From Phycisphaerales bacterium (lineage in GTDB: Bacteria > Planctomycetota > Phycisphaerae > Phycisphaerales > UBA1924), in NCBI GenBank assembly GCA_022072615.1, contig JAJVHS010000010.1:1-64000 (forward strand): a stretch of 64,000 nt of DNA, in the 5' to 3' direction. A model generated the notes under the pieces. It worked only from the letters and a program-made list of their open reading frames with translations. It was not told the origin of the DNA and searched no databases. A program made the position numbers and the translations under genes. Numbering within the stretch: the stretch's first letter is position 1; the number at the start of each line of letters is the position of its first letter. Below are positions 9,148 to 18,219 of the stretch, piece after piece.

Positions 9148-10083
9148 ATGTCACGCCTCCTGCACAGTTCCCCGCTCGCTCGACGGCTCCTGCCGGTCAG
9201 CATCGTGCTGCTGGTGGTGACGGCGTTCCTGCCGCCCGCGGTCGGCGCGTGGCCCGGGTGGTTCGGTCGGCTGCTGCTGTTCTTCGTCGCGCCCATCTCC
9301 GAGCCGGTGCGGGGCATCGCGAGCTGGCTCTCACCGCCCGAGCCCAAGACCCAGGACACCGCCATCGCCGCCATCCAGCAGCAGGCCGAGGGCTACCGCC
9401 AGCAGCTCCTGCGGGCGCAGGTCGAGGTCGAGCAGCTCCGCCAGCAGATCACCGATCTCCAGCGCGGCGCCCTGCTCAACGACCTGCCCGTCCGGCAGAT
9501 GCACGCCTCGGTCATCGCCACTTCGAGCGACCTGACCAGCCACCTGCTGCGCATCAAGGCCGGCACCGCCCAGGGCGTGGAGGTGAACTCGGTCGCGACG
9601 GTCAAGGGGCTCCAGCTGCTGGGCCGGGTCGTCAACGCCGACCGCAGGACGTGCGAGATCCAGCCGATCACGAGCCCCGCCGCCGGCCAGATCCGCGGCG
9701 TGGTGATGCTGTCGGACATGATCCGCGGGCCCGAGTGCCTGCTCGAACCGCGGGGTGACGGCACGCTCGTCGGCCCGGTGGAAGACCTGCGCCAGTGGCC
9801 CCCGGGGATCGTCCTGCCCGAGGGGACGCAGCCGGGGGACCCCGTGCGCGTCAAGGTGCGGCAGACGGTGCAGTTGTTTGACCCGAGCTGGCCCAAGAGC
9901 TCGCAGATGCTGACGATCGGCGTGATCGAGGAGGTCCAGCCGGCGCCCGACCAGCCGCTGCGGCAGGTGATCACCGTCCGGCCGACGCTGCGGCTGGAGC
10001 GCGTCAGCGAGGTCGTGCTGCGGTACTCGGCGGCGGATGAGGCGGACGGCGGGGAGCGGGCCGGGGAGGACGGCGATCAATGA
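9148..10083 (+). CDS. mreC: Rod shape-determining protein MreC
   Basis: A 311-residue bitopic membrane protein of the elongasome. Residues 14-50 hold the N-terminal hydrophobic segment(s); residues about 72-108 form the expected coiled coil (QQQAEGYRQQLLRAQVEVEQ), followed by the periplasmic beta domain with the family's typical pattern (GTAQGVEVNSVATVKGLQLLGRV). No Shine-Dalgarno sequence precedes the ATG; instead the start abuts the inverted heptamer array. It follows mreB by 137 bases and its stop overlaps the mreD start. The acidic C-terminal tail (EADGGERAGEDGDQ) is probably disordered. Confidence 0.9.
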   Translation: MSRLLHSSPLARRLLPVSIVLLVVTAFLPPAVGAWPGWFGRLLLFFVAPISEPVRGIASWLSPPEPKTQDTAIAAIQQQAEGYRQQLLRAQVEVEQLRQQITDLQRGALLNDLPVRQMHASVIATSSDLTSHLLRIKAGTAQGVEVNSVATVKGLQLLGRVVNADRRTCEIQPITSPAAGQIRGVVMLSDMIRGPECLLEPRGDGTLVGPVEDLRQWPPGIVLPEGTQPGDPVRVKVRQTVQLFDPSWPKSSQMLTIGVIEEVQPAPDQPLRQVITVRPTLRLERVSEVVLRYSAADEADGGERAGEDGDQ

Positions 10084-10649
10084 ACTGGATCGTGTTCATC
10101 CTCAACGCGTGGGTGCTGCTGGGGCTCGAGATCGGCCTGAAGGACGCCCTGCGCATCGGCGAGACGCCGGTCGCGCCGAGCTTCGTGATGCCGCTGGCGG
10201 TGGTGGTGGCGATCGCGGCTCCCTCGACCTCGGCGCTGTGGGCGTGCCTGGTGCTGGGGATGACGCTGGACCTGACCAACGCGCTGGAAGTGACGGCGGG
10301 GACCACGGTGCGGACGGTGCTCGGTCCGTACGCCCTGGGCTACGTGCTCGCGGGCCAGCTGGTGCTGACGATGCGCGGGCTGATGATGCGCAAGAACATC
10401 CTGACCGTCGGGTTCCTGTCGCTGTTCTGCTCGCTGGTGGCCAACATCGTGGTGACGGCGGTGTTCACGATCAGGTCGCGGTACGACCCGGCGGTGCCCT
10501 TCAACGCGAGCGACGAGCTGGTGTGGCGGCTGGTGAGCTCGCTGTACACCGGGCTCGTGGGCATCGTGCTGGGCGCGGTGCTGCTGCCGATGCTCGGCGC
10601 GATGGGTCTGCACATCGGCCCGGCTCGACGCTTCGCACGACGGGTGTGA
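10080..10649 (+). CDS. mreD: Rod shape-determining protein MreD
   Basis: A 189-residue integral membrane protein with about five hydrophobic segments, matching MreD in length and order. Its ATG overlaps the mreC stop as ATGA (10080-10083), which indicates translational coupling. It ends with an Arg-rich cytoplasmic tail (GPARRFARRV). Sequence identity in MreD is always low, so the call relies on topology and on the mreBC context. The usual downstream partners, a class B PBP and RodA, are not present in this window; the next plus-strand gene is more than 11 kb away. Confidence 0.85.
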   Translation: MNWIVFILNAWVLLGLEIGLKDALRIGETPVAPSFVMPLAVVVAIAAPSTSALWACLVLGMTLDLTNALEVTAGTTVRTVLGPYALGYVLAGQLVLTMRGLMMRKNILTVGFLSLFCSLVANIVVTAVFTIRSRYDPAVPFNASDELVWRLVSSLYTGLVGIVLGAVLLPMLGAMGLHIGPARRFARRV

Positions 10650-10658
10650 GCGAGAACT

Positions 10659-10679
10659 CAAAGTTCAACGTTCGAATTT
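10659..10679 (+). repeat. Three degenerate heptamers of the CAAAGTT family
   Basis: CAAAGTT, CAACGTT and CGAATTT follow in register directly after the mreD stop. They match the reverse complement of the larger AACTTTG array at 25977-26018, so they look like a small decayed copy of that repeat. There is no coding frame here. Confidence 0.45.
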
Positions 10680-10774
10680 GGTCGCTGAAGGTCCACATGA
10701 TGGGCGCAGCACTCGACGGCCACCGCTGACGGGTGGCGACGCCGCGTGTCCATCGCTTCGCGATCGGCCCTAGA

Positions 10775-11296
10775 TTACGCCGGACCCAGGCCCATACAGC
10801 GGCGCCAGGCGCTGATCTGCCCCAGGTGCATCATCGTGTGGTTGTTCAGGAGGAAGACCGCGGCCTGCCCGACGGTCGGGAGGAACTCCCGGTAGCGCGG
10901 GTCAGGGTTCTCCTTGGCGAACTCGGCGTCGGAGAGCGCGGCGACCAGCGGGAACACGCCGTCGTAACTCCGGAAGAACGCGGAAACAACCGCTTCCATC
11001 CCGGGATAGATGGTGCCGGAGGGGTCGTCGTGACAGGGCGCGCCGTTCTTGAAGAGCCCCTCGAAGGCCGCGGGGGCCGCAACCGGGGCGGGGTCGGCGC
11101 CGATGATCTGGGCGATCTTGGCGGGGTAGAGCGCCAGATGCCCGAAGACGAACGAGGGGTGGTTGGTGTCGATGATGACGCCGCCGACGTGGGGCTTGCG
11201 GGCGAACTGGTCGGGGCGGACATCCTTGAGGAGCCGCTCGGCCAGGCCGCGGGAACGCTTGCCAGCGGCGACGACGGATTCAGCAAAGGCGCCCAT
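10775..11296 (-). CDS. DinB/YfiT-like putative metal-binding protein
   Basis: A 173-residue protein with the four-helix-bundle signature of DinB-like proteins: an N-terminal helix with NHPSFVFGHLALY, and a C-terminal helix with NNHTMMHLGQISAWRR supplying the HxxxH pair. Three histidines probably bind a divalent metal. Members include thiol-dependent transferases and stress-induced proteins of unknown activity, so the reaction cannot be stated. The ATG at 11296 is chosen over the GTG at 11302 because AAGGAG lies seven bases upstream. It stands 114 bases downstream of the membrane protein gene ending at 11411, on the same strand, and is more likely a separate unit. Confidence 0.8.
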   Translation of the reverse strand: MGAFAESVVAAGKRSRGLAERLLKDVRPDQFARKPHVGGVIIDTNHPSFVFGHLALYPAKIAQIIGADPAPVAAPAAFEGLFKNGAPCHDDPSGTIYPGMEAVVSAFFRSYDGVFPLVAALSDAEFAKENPDPRYREFLPTVGQAAVFLLNNHTMMHLGQISAWRRCMGLGPA

Positions 11297-11410
11297 GCAC
11301 ACTCTCCTTGGGAGGGCCCTCCGCGGCCGCCGATCGGCGTGCGCGGCAAGGGGCCGTCGGCACTGTAGACGCCGCCCGGAACGCCGCGTTACAGCAATCC
11401 GGGCGGAAGG

Positions 11411-13366
11411 TCACTGCTGCTGGTTGCGCATCTCACGCTCGCGTTCGCGTTCGCGCTCCCGGGCCATCTTGGCGCGGTGGGCCTCGAGGCCGTACGGCTC
11501 GGGGAACATGATGTCGAACTCCTTGCCGCCCTGCTTGGCGGCCTCGTCGACGAGGACCTTGTACCGTTCGACCAGGAGGTCGTAGGCGTAGACGCGCAGG
11601 TCGTCGGGGGCTCGGCCGTACATGAGCTGCGCCTCGTCGAATCCCAGTCCGACGGCGAGCGCCGCGAAGAGCTGGCCCTCGAACACGTTGAAGTCGGGGT
11701 GGATGAGCTCCATCCGGGAGTACTCGGGGTTCACCGAGTTGAGCCGGATCTGGTTCTCCATGTAGTAGCGGTGCTGCTGCTTGGCGTACTCGCGCTCGCG
11801 CGTGAAGACCTCGGTGCTGCCGCCGAGCAGGCCCTTCACGAAGGCCTGGTAGAGCGACCCCGTGACCTCGGCCCGGGCGACGTCGGGCGCCGTCTGGCGG
11901 TCGAAGAGCTGCTTCTCGACGAACTCGGCCATGGGGCGGGAGAGGTCAAAGGCCCGGTCCGGGTGGTTCATGTTCTGCCCGGGGTAGGTGCGGAGCTTCT
12001 GGTAGAGCTCCTCGGCCTTGCCGCGCTCCCCGCGGCGGAAGTAGAAGCGGATCTGGTCGGCCAGGAAGTTCTCGTACCCCGCGGAGTAGAAGCTCCAGGC
12101 GCGCTTGTCGGTGTCGGCCCAGGAACGAGCCGTGAGCTCCTCGAGGATGCGGCCGTAGGTCTCGATGAAGTGCGGGTTGGGGATCGCCATGTAGGTGGAG
12201 GCGCCGCCCTCCTGCTGCTCGAGGATGTTGAAGTAGAGCTCGCCGGTGCGCGCGAGTTCCTGGACGGCCTGGATGGTCATGCGGTCGGTGTTGACGAAGT
12301 CGAAGTTGTCCTTGTTCCGGTCGGACCAGCGGGGCAGCGAGAGCTCGACGCCGCGCGAGGCCCAGTAGACCGAGTGCGCGGCGGGGTGGCGCCAGTCGAT
12401 GGGCCCGTACTTCTGGATGCACCGCAGCATTCGGTCGAGCTCGTAGTGGTAGTCGGCCGTGAGCACGCGCTTGCGCATGTGGCGGACGAAGGCGTCCCAC
12501 GCGCCCGCGTACCTGGGGTCGTCGACGAGCTTCTGGAACTCGGTGGTCCGCGGGCCGAAACGCTGCTCCCAGTACTCGCGGCGGCCGGACTGCTTGACCG
12601 AGGCGGCCAGCGTGTAGCGGCGGAGCAGCAGCAGGTACGGCTCTTCGCCGAGGATGGTGACGATCTTCTCGATCAGCTCCCGGGCGTGGGGATCGGCCTC
12701 GAAGACGGCCTCAAGCGTGGCCGGGGCATCGACGATGGTGCCGAACCACTCGGTGTAGGCCTTGACCGCCGCGTCGCGGTCCTGCATGACCAGCGTCGCC
12801 TGCGGTGGCTTGCCCACGACGATCTCGAACTCCTCGGCGACCTTGCGCTTGTACACCGGGTTGGCGTCGTCGGCGTAGGCCTGCACCTTGTGCAGGTAGA
12901 GCCACGCGAGCTCCTTGTGCAGCAGCAGGTCGGAGGGGTTGGCGGGGATGGCCTCGTCGCGGAGCAGGCGGATTCCGGCCTGCACCCAGTTCCAGCGTTC
13001 CTCGGCCGTGGACGTCTTGACCGAGATGTTGTACGCCATGTTCCAGGCGTGGAAGACCCACACGCGCGGGAAGCGCGGCTGGAGGCGGGTGATCGCGCGG
13101 GAAAGCTCGATGGCCTCCCAGTACTTGCCCTCCTCCTTGAGGTCGTTGGCCCGCATCCAGAGGTAGTTGACGAAGATGCCGCGGAAGGCGCCCATGGCGA
13201 TGCCCAGGGCGACCTCCGGCGGGTCGCCCTCCTCGGCGACCTGCGTGTAGGTGAGCTTGTTGCGCCCGCTGGAGGCGTTGATGCTGACGGCGGCGATGCC
13301 GCTGACGCCCAGCGCGGCGATCATGACACAGGCGGAGATGATCTGGATGACCCGGTCTTTCTGCAT
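11411..13366 (-). CDS. Membrane-anchored helical-repeat-like protein linked to an ABC transporter
   Basis: A 651-residue protein with one N-terminal hydrophobic segment (about residues 8-28) and a large, mostly helical extracytoplasmic part rich in Trp, Tyr and Arg. Stretches such as EEGKYWEAIELSRAITRLQP resemble a tetratricopeptide-type helix pair, but no regular repeat could be followed through the protein. The C-terminus ends in an alternating Arg/Glu run (MAREREREREREM). It sits 42 bases downstream of the ABC-2 permease on the same strand and is probably the last gene of that operon, perhaps an accessory subunit facing the periplasm. I do not recognise a named family. Confidence 0.75.
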   Translation of the reverse strand: MQKDRVIQIISACVMIAALGVSGIAAVSINASSGRNKLTYTQVAEEGDPPEVALGIAMGAFRGIFVNYLWMRANDLKEEGKYWEAIELSRAITRLQPRFPRVWVFHAWNMAYNISVKTSTAEERWNWVQAGIRLLRDEAIPANPSDLLLHKELAWLYLHKVQAYADDANPVYKRKVAEEFEIVVGKPPQATLVMQDRDAAVKAYTEWFGTIVDAPATLEAVFEADPHARELIEKIVTILGEEPYLLLLRRYTLAASVKQSGRREYWEQRFGPRTTEFQKLVDDPRYAGAWDAFVRHMRKRVLTADYHYELDRMLRCIQKYGPIDWRHPAAHSVYWASRGVELSLPRWSDRNKDNFDFVNTDRMTIQAVQELARTGELYFNILEQQEGGASTYMAIPNPHFIETYGRILEELTARSWADTDKRAWSFYSAGYENFLADQIRFYFRRGERGKAEELYQKLRTYPGQNMNHPDRAFDLSRPMAEFVEKQLFDRQTAPDVARAEVTGSLYQAFVKGLLGGSTEVFTREREYAKQQHRYYMENQIRLNSVNPEYSRMELIHPDFNVFEGQLFAALAVGLGFDEAQLMYGRAPDDLRVYAYDLLVERYKVLVDEAAKQGGKEFDIMFPEPYGLEAHRAKMAREREREREREMRNQQQ

Positions 13367-13408
13367 AACCGCAATCCGCCCTGGAGCCCGTACCGCCCGC
13401 AGGAACTT

Positions 13409-15376
13409 CTACTGACCCGAATACACCGCCAGTTCGCGCCGGCGCAGCGTAAAGACGGCGACGGCGAAGAGCGCCCCGGTGGCGGCCGCGAGGACGACGG
13501 TCCCCAGGGCGACATCCGACCAGGGCATGCGCAGGCCCTCGACCAGCCTGCCGGTGGGGTTGAGATCCGAATATACCTTGAAGGACCTGGCGACGGCGGT
13601 CGAGACTGCGTGGATGACCGTCGCGACGATGTCGATGTTGCCCTGTTCGTCCGTGGTGGCGTAGTACTCGAGCGCCTTGCTGAGGAACGTGGCGCCCTCG
13701 GCGGCGATGAAGGTTCCAAACGACACCATGCACGCGACCGGGAAGCTCAGGAACGTCCCCGCCCAGACGGCCACCATCGCCAGGAACCCGAGCTTGAGCC
13801 ACAGCACGGCCATCACCCGCAGGTAGTTCCAGCGGTAGCTGCCGGCGGAGAACGAGACCTCCAGGCCCCGCTCGGGGAAGAAGATGACCTCCGGGTTGAG
13901 CTGGCCGGTGTAGGGGTCGCCGTTGAACACCTCGAGCACGACCGTCCCGTCCTCCTCGACAGCAGTCGGCAGCAGCGGGATCGTCTGGACGATCCCCAAG
14001 CCGACCTCCTTGACGATCGGCGCGCCCCCCACCGCGAAGCCCACGCGGTAGATCTCATCGGGGCGGTTGCTGCCGGCGTTGACCTGGTAGCGCAGGTTGA
14101 AGGGCTTGCCGATGCGCCGCGCCTCGGCGAGCCCCGTGAAGACGTACATCTGGCTCTGGCCGACGCCGATGGACCGGTACGCCTCGTGCTCGGACTTGAG
14201 GATGTCGTCGCGGACCTTCTTCTCCCAGCCGGCGATCTGGGCCAGCGTGGGATCGCGCCGGAGCTCCTCGTCGATCCGGGCCTGGACGTTCTTCTCGAAC
14301 AGCTCGAGGTTGATCTCCGGCGGCGCGGGGGCGAGCCGCACGCGCGAGGCGAGCACCTGGGTCTCGAGGATGTAGCGGTCCTCGGACACCTGGCGGCCCT
14401 CGGCGGCGACAAAGGGCTTGACCTCGCCGACGGCGGTCTTGCCCCGAAGGTACTCGGTGAAGAGGAACACCGACGCCGCGCACACGATCAGCAGCACCGC
14501 GTTGAGCGTGACCAGGCCGAGCCACTTGCCCAGAACGTACTGCCACGCCGCGACCGGCTTGGTCATCGTCTGCCAGATGACCTTCTCACGCTGCTCGTAC
14601 GCCATGGACGCGCACGCGAAGAGCATCGTGAGGATGGCGATGATCCAGAAGCTGCCGCCGGTGCCAAACTGGAGGAACGTCTGGACCCGGTAGCGGAGCG
14701 GGGAATCTTCCGTCAGCAGCCCCGGCAGCGCCGCCATGCCCAGGATCAGGCCGATGATCAGGACCAGAGAGGCCTTCATCCGCACCGACTCGATGAGCAT
14801 GTTGCGCGCGATCGCGGCGACCGGGCCGGACCCGCCCAGCAGCATCCGTGCGGCCTCGAGCATCGCCAGGAACGCGGCCGTCAGCCCCACGACGCCCGCG
14901 GCCAGCCGCGCCAGGTCGGTGAAACCGAGCAGGCGCATCGGCACGACCACCAACGCCACGATCAGCGCCAGCCCGAGGTACGTCAGCCCCAGCCCCAGCC
15001 AGATCACGACGAGCGACATCCCCGCGGCCGTCGCGACCGTCGAGGCGAAGCTCGTCGGGTCGGTCCGCGCGGCGAGCATCTCGTCCACGGCCTTGCGCGT
15101 CGCCTCGAGCGCGGTGCGGCGGGAATCGGCGAGCGCCTTGAGCCTGGCGTACTCGGCCTTCTCTTCCTCGGTCGCGTTCCCCGGAAGCGGCGGGAGCTGG
15201 TCCTCCTCGACGGCGGCCGCGGCCTGGCCGGCTTGCGCCGCGGGCGCGTTCCGCACCACCACGTAGCCGACGATCAGCGACAGCGCCGCGATCACGATGA
15301 CGCACGACGCGATGATCTTGAACAGCCGGGAGCGCTGCCAGCGGTCGAGGCGGTCGAGGAGTTCTCGCAGTTTCAC
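13409..15376 (-). CDS. ABC-2 type transporter permease with a large extracytoplasmic domain
   Basis: A 655-residue integral membrane protein. A first membrane segment is at about residues 20-42, a helical stretch follows (60-105), and further segments lie at about 112-160, 170-190, 200-225, 235-260 and 285-310. A soluble domain of about 200 residues (roughly 315-520) is followed by a last group of hydrophobic segments including 620-650. MAYEQREKVIWQTMTKPVAAWQYVLGKW is the region usually contacting the ATPase (the 'KPV...GK' pattern of ABC-2 permeases). The GTG start overlaps the ATPase stop as GTGA (15373-15376), so the two are translationally coupled and very likely form one transporter. The substrate is unknown; export rather than import is expected for this type. 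Confidence 0.85.
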   Translation of the reverse strand: MKLRELLDRLDRWQRSRLFKIIASCVIVIAALSLIVGYVVVRNAPAAQAGQAAAAVEEDQLPPLPGNATEEEKAEYARLKALADSRRTALEATRKAVDEMLAARTDPTSFASTVATAAGMSLVVIWLGLGLTYLGLALIVALVVVPMRLLGFTDLARLAAGVVGLTAAFLAMLEAARMLLGGSGPVAAIARNMLIESVRMKASLVLIIGLILGMAALPGLLTEDSPLRYRVQTFLQFGTGGSFWIIAILTMLFACASMAYEQREKVIWQTMTKPVAAWQYVLGKWLGLVTLNAVLLIVCAASVFLFTEYLRGKTAVGEVKPFVAAEGRQVSEDRYILETQVLASRVRLAPAPPEINLELFEKNVQARIDEELRRDPTLAQIAGWEKKVRDDILKSEHEAYRSIGVGQSQMYVFTGLAEARRIGKPFNLRYQVNAGSNRPDEIYRVGFAVGGAPIVKEVGLGIVQTIPLLPTAVEEDGTVVLEVFNGDPYTGQLNPEVIFFPERGLEVSFSAGSYRWNYLRVMAVLWLKLGFLAMVAVWAGTFLSFPVACMVSFGTFIAAEGATFLSKALEYYATTDEQGNIDIVATVIHAVSTAVARSFKVYSDLNPTGRLVEGLRMPWSDVALGTVVLAAATGALFAVAVFTLRRRELAVYSGQ

Positions 15377-16740
15377 CGCGGCGGCTCCGATCGACCGTCA
15401 CCACGCTCGGACGCACCGCCGCTGCCCTCGGCGCCGCCCTCGGGCGGGTTGTTGAGCAGCGATTCGATGACCGACCGGTCCACCGACGGTCCCGCCTTCG
15501 CCGGGCGGACGGGCGGCGGCGGCGCCGACGAGGACGCCGGCGCTTGAGTGACCGGCGCGGGACCGGCGGGCTTCGACGGGTCGCCCTGGAGCAGCGCCTC
15601 GATCATCGACGTGTCGGCGCCCGCGGGCGCCGCGGGGCCACGGCTGGGGGCCGAGGGCGCGGCCGGCGTCTGCTCATGCCGCAGCCCCTTGAGCAGCGAT
15701 TCGTTGGCCGCCGCGACCGCCGCGGCATCGGCCGGCTCATCGGCGCCGGCGGCAACCAGCCGCTCGATCACGTCGCGGCCGGTGTCGTCGCCCTTGAGGA
15801 ACGACGCGGTCTGGCCGCCGTGGGTCGCGCCGGAGGTGGCGACCTGCTCGGCGCGGGCCCGCTCGACGATGTGCAGGAAGAGCTGCTCCAGCGACTGGCG
15901 CGGGCGCGTGACCCGCAGGACCGACTTGTTGCCCGCCGATCGGCGGCGGATGACCTCGTCGATCTCGGCGAGCGTGTCGTCGTCGAGGGAGTCGGCCTCG
16001 ATGGTCGTCTTGTTCTGGCTCTCGAGCAGGGCCTCGCACGTGCCCTCGGCCCGCTTGTTGCCTCCGTAGAGCACGACCATGCGGTCGACGCAGTCCTCGA
16101 CGTCGGCGAGCAGGTGGCTGGAGAGCAGGACCGTCTTGCCGCGGCGGCCCAGCTCGATGATCAGGTCCTTCACCTGGCGCGTGCCGATGGGGTCCAGGCC
16201 CGTCGTGGGCTCGTCGAGGATGAGGAAGTCGGGATCGTTGATCAGCGCCTGGGCGATGCCGATGCGGCGCTGCATGCCCTTGGAGTACTCGCGCACCTGG
16301 CGGAACTGCGCGTTGGTGAGGCCGATCATGTCCAGCAGCTCGTCGATCCGCTTGCGACGGGTCCGGGGATCAAGCCCGAACAGCTTCCCGTAGTAGTCGA
16401 GCGTCTCCCGGGCGTTGAGGAACGGGTAGAGGTACGACTCCTCGGGCAGGTAGCCGATGCGGCGCTTGACCGAGACGTCGGTCGGCGGCTTGCCGAACAC
16501 CGCCACGCGCCCGGACGTGGGGCTCAGCAGCCCCAGCAGCACCTTGATGGTCGTGCTCTTGCCCGACCCGTTGGGGCCCAGCAGCCCGAACACCTCGCGC
16601 GGCCGGATCTCGAAGGTGAGGTCGTCGACGGCACGGGCGCGGCCGCGCAGCCAGAAGTCCTTGAACACCTTGACCAGGTGCTGCACCGCGACGACCGGGG
16701 CCCCCTGCGACGTCTGGGAGTTGATTGCGCTCGTGACCAC
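15373..16740 (-). CDS. ABC transporter ATP-binding protein with a repetitive C-terminal tail
   Basis: A 455-residue ATPase that would energise the overlapping ABC-2 permease. Walker A is GPNGSGKST (55-63), the signature is EYSKGMQRR (151-159), Walker B is FLILDEPTT (172-180), and the switch His is in LLSSHL (205-210). The canonical domain ends near residue 295. The remaining 160 residues are Ala/Pro/Ser-rich, probably disordered, and contain short hydrophobic motifs of one pattern: SFLKGDD (313-319), DVIERLVA (323-330), SLLKGL (348-353), SMIEALLQGD (378-387) and SVIESLLNNP (423-432). Such a tail is unusual in ABC ATPases. The start is a GTG, 63 bases after the upstream HflK-like gene, and lacks a strong ribosome binding site, so a slightly internal start is possible. 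Confidence 0.92.
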   Translation of the reverse strand: MVTSAINSQTSQGAPVVAVQHLVKVFKDFWLRGRARAVDDLTFEIRPREVFGLLGPNGSGKSTTIKVLLGLLSPTSGRVAVFGKPPTDVSVKRRIGYLPEESYLYPFLNARETLDYYGKLFGLDPRTRRKRIDELLDMIGLTNAQFRQVREYSKGMQRRIGIAQALINDPDFLILDEPTTGLDPIGTRQVKDLIIELGRRGKTVLLSSHLLADVEDCVDRMVVLYGGNKRAEGTCEALLESQNKTTIEADSLDDDTLAEIDEVIRRRSAGNKSVLRVTRPRQSLEQLFLHIVERARAEQVATSGATHGGQTASFLKGDDTGRDVIERLVAAGADEPADAAAVAAANESLLKGLRHEQTPAAPSAPSRGPAAPAGADTSMIEALLQGDPSKPAGPAPVTQAPASSSAPPPPVRPAKAGPSVDRSVIESLLNNPPEGGAEGSGGASERGDGRSEPPR

Positions 16741-16803
16741 TCGTGTGTGCCTCGTGCCGGGTGTGCGCCTCCCGCGGGCGGGCGAGCGCGGTGGGACGCC
16801 AGA

Positions 16804-18219
16804 TCAGTTGCCCGGCGTGGACTTGAGCCCTTCGTCCGTGCGGAACTGCGCTTCCTTCTGCCTGCGCTCACGGTCCGCCCGGGATTCCTGGGCCTCCGCC
16901 TCGCGGACCTTGGTTTCAAGTCGGCGGGCGATCTCGGGGTCGCGGTTGAGCATGACGGTGAGGGTCCGCGTGCCCAGCGGCAGCAGCATGGTCTGCACGC
17001 TGTCGCGGCCCGCGAACTCCCGCATGGAGTCGGACCATTCGCGGTGGACCGTGACCAGGGGGTTTGACGCGAACTGCTCCTGCTTGGCCAGGAACGCCGC
17101 GAGGTCCGAGCGCCGCTTGTTGGCGATCGACGACCGGTACTGCGTCGCGTCCACGATCAGCTTGGTCACCTCGCCGGCCACCCGCAGCGCGGGCTCCTCG
17201 GCCCGGCCGTCGAGGATCGCGTCGATCTGCGCCAGCAGACGTTCCTGCGCCTGGGTGTCCCGCTTCTCGAGGGCGACCTCGTACTGGTCGATGAGGTTCA
17301 CGAGCGTGGGCGCCGCGCCGCCGGCCATCTTGCTCAGCCGCTGCTGGGCGGTGGATACGGCGCTCTCGCGGTTCTTCTGCGCGTTCTGCTGGGCCGTCTG
17401 CACCGCGGCGAACTTGTCCCGCAGGTTCAGGGGCGGCATCTTCTCGATGAGCGAGAGCCGGTCGATCGTGATCCCCGACTTGGCCTTGTCGAGGGTCGCC
17501 TGGGCGATCTCCCGGGCGCGCGAGGCCAGCGACCCCGCGTCGTCGTTGGACTGCTTGAGCAGGTCATCGACCTTGGTCTGGGCCGCCGCCTGCACCACGC
17601 CGCGCTGCACCGCGGCCTTGACGAGCCGCTCCTCGATCTCCGGCAGCAGGTTCTCGCTGAACTGGCCGGGATCGGTGCGGCTGTAGCGCACGCGCCACTG
17701 GGTGTGGGCCAGGCCGCCGTCGGCGGTGATGACCGACCCGTCCTTCTCGGGCTTGAGCGAGTTGCTGCCCATCAGCTGGGCGATGGACTTGGTCTTGTCC
17801 TCGGCGCTCAGGCCCGGCCAGAACTCGTCGGAAAGGTCCAGCGAGACGACGCCGGTGCTGACCTTCACGAGTTCGCCCAGCGGGTAGGGGGCGCTGAATC
17901 CAAGGCCCGGCTGCACCAGCTCCGGGTCGCGCTTGCCAAACAGCAGGCGGATGCCCTGCTCGCCCTCCTTCACGCCGCGCATCCCGCTGAACAGGAAGAG
18001 CACGGCGAGCACCACCATGCCAAGCTGGACAAGCCGGTAGGTGATCCGGATGGCATCCTGGAGCGACTGGTTCGCCGGGTCCATCGCGTCGGCGGGGTCG
18101 ATCCCCGACATGCCCGGCGACGTGAGCGAGGCCGAGACGCCGCGCCGCACCGACTCGGAGCCCGCGAGCTCCTCGGGGCGCGTGCCCTGGCCTCCGTTTG
18201 CTGGGTCGAAATTGCTCAC
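16804..18219 (-). CDS. hflK: HflK-like SPFH/band 7 membrane protein
   Basis: A 471-residue protein with a polar N-terminus, one membrane segment (about 64-82, LVQLGMVVLAVLFLFSG) and then an SPFH domain (EGEQGIRLLFGKRDPELVQPGLGFSAPYPLGE). A long Gln/Ala/Arg helical region follows. HflK and HflC form a membrane complex that encloses and modulates the FtsH protease. The GTG start overlaps the hflC stop as GTGA (18216-18219), so the two genes are translationally coupled in the order HflC then HflK, the reverse of the usual hflK-hflC order in enterobacteria. The C-terminus (ESRADRERRQKEAQF) is highly charged. Some planctomycete SPFH proteins have diverged in role, so FtsH partnership is inferred. 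Confidence 0.8.
   Translation of the reverse strand: MSNFDPANGGQGTRPEELAGSESVRRGVSASLTSPGMSGIDPADAMDPANQSLQDAIRITYRLVQLGMVVLAVLFLFSGMRGVKEGEQGIRLLFGKRDPELVQPGLGFSAPYPLGELVKVSTGVVSLDLSDEFWPGLSAEDKTKSIAQLMGSNSLKPEKDGSVITADGGLAHTQWRVRYSRTDPGQFSENLLPEIEERLVKAAVQRGVVQAAAQTKVDDLLKQSNDDAGSLASRAREIAQATLDKAKSGITIDRLSLIEKMPPLNLRDKFAAVQTAQQNAQKNRESAVSTAQQRLSKMAGGAAPTLVNLIDQYEVALEKRDTQAQERLLAQIDAILDGRAEEPALRVAGEVTKLIVDATQYRSSIANKRRSDLAAFLAKQEQFASNPLVTVHREWSDSMREFAGRDSVQTMLLPLGTRTLTVMLNRDPEIARRLETKVREAEAQESRADRERRQKEAQFRTDEGLKSTPGN

Noticed and set aside
11477-15547. Very long open frame on the plus strand (1356 codons)
   Set aside because: It is antisense to two well-supported minus-strand genes. Its translation is rich in Arg, Gly, Asp and His with no recognisable domain, as expected from the complement of GC-rich coding sequence.
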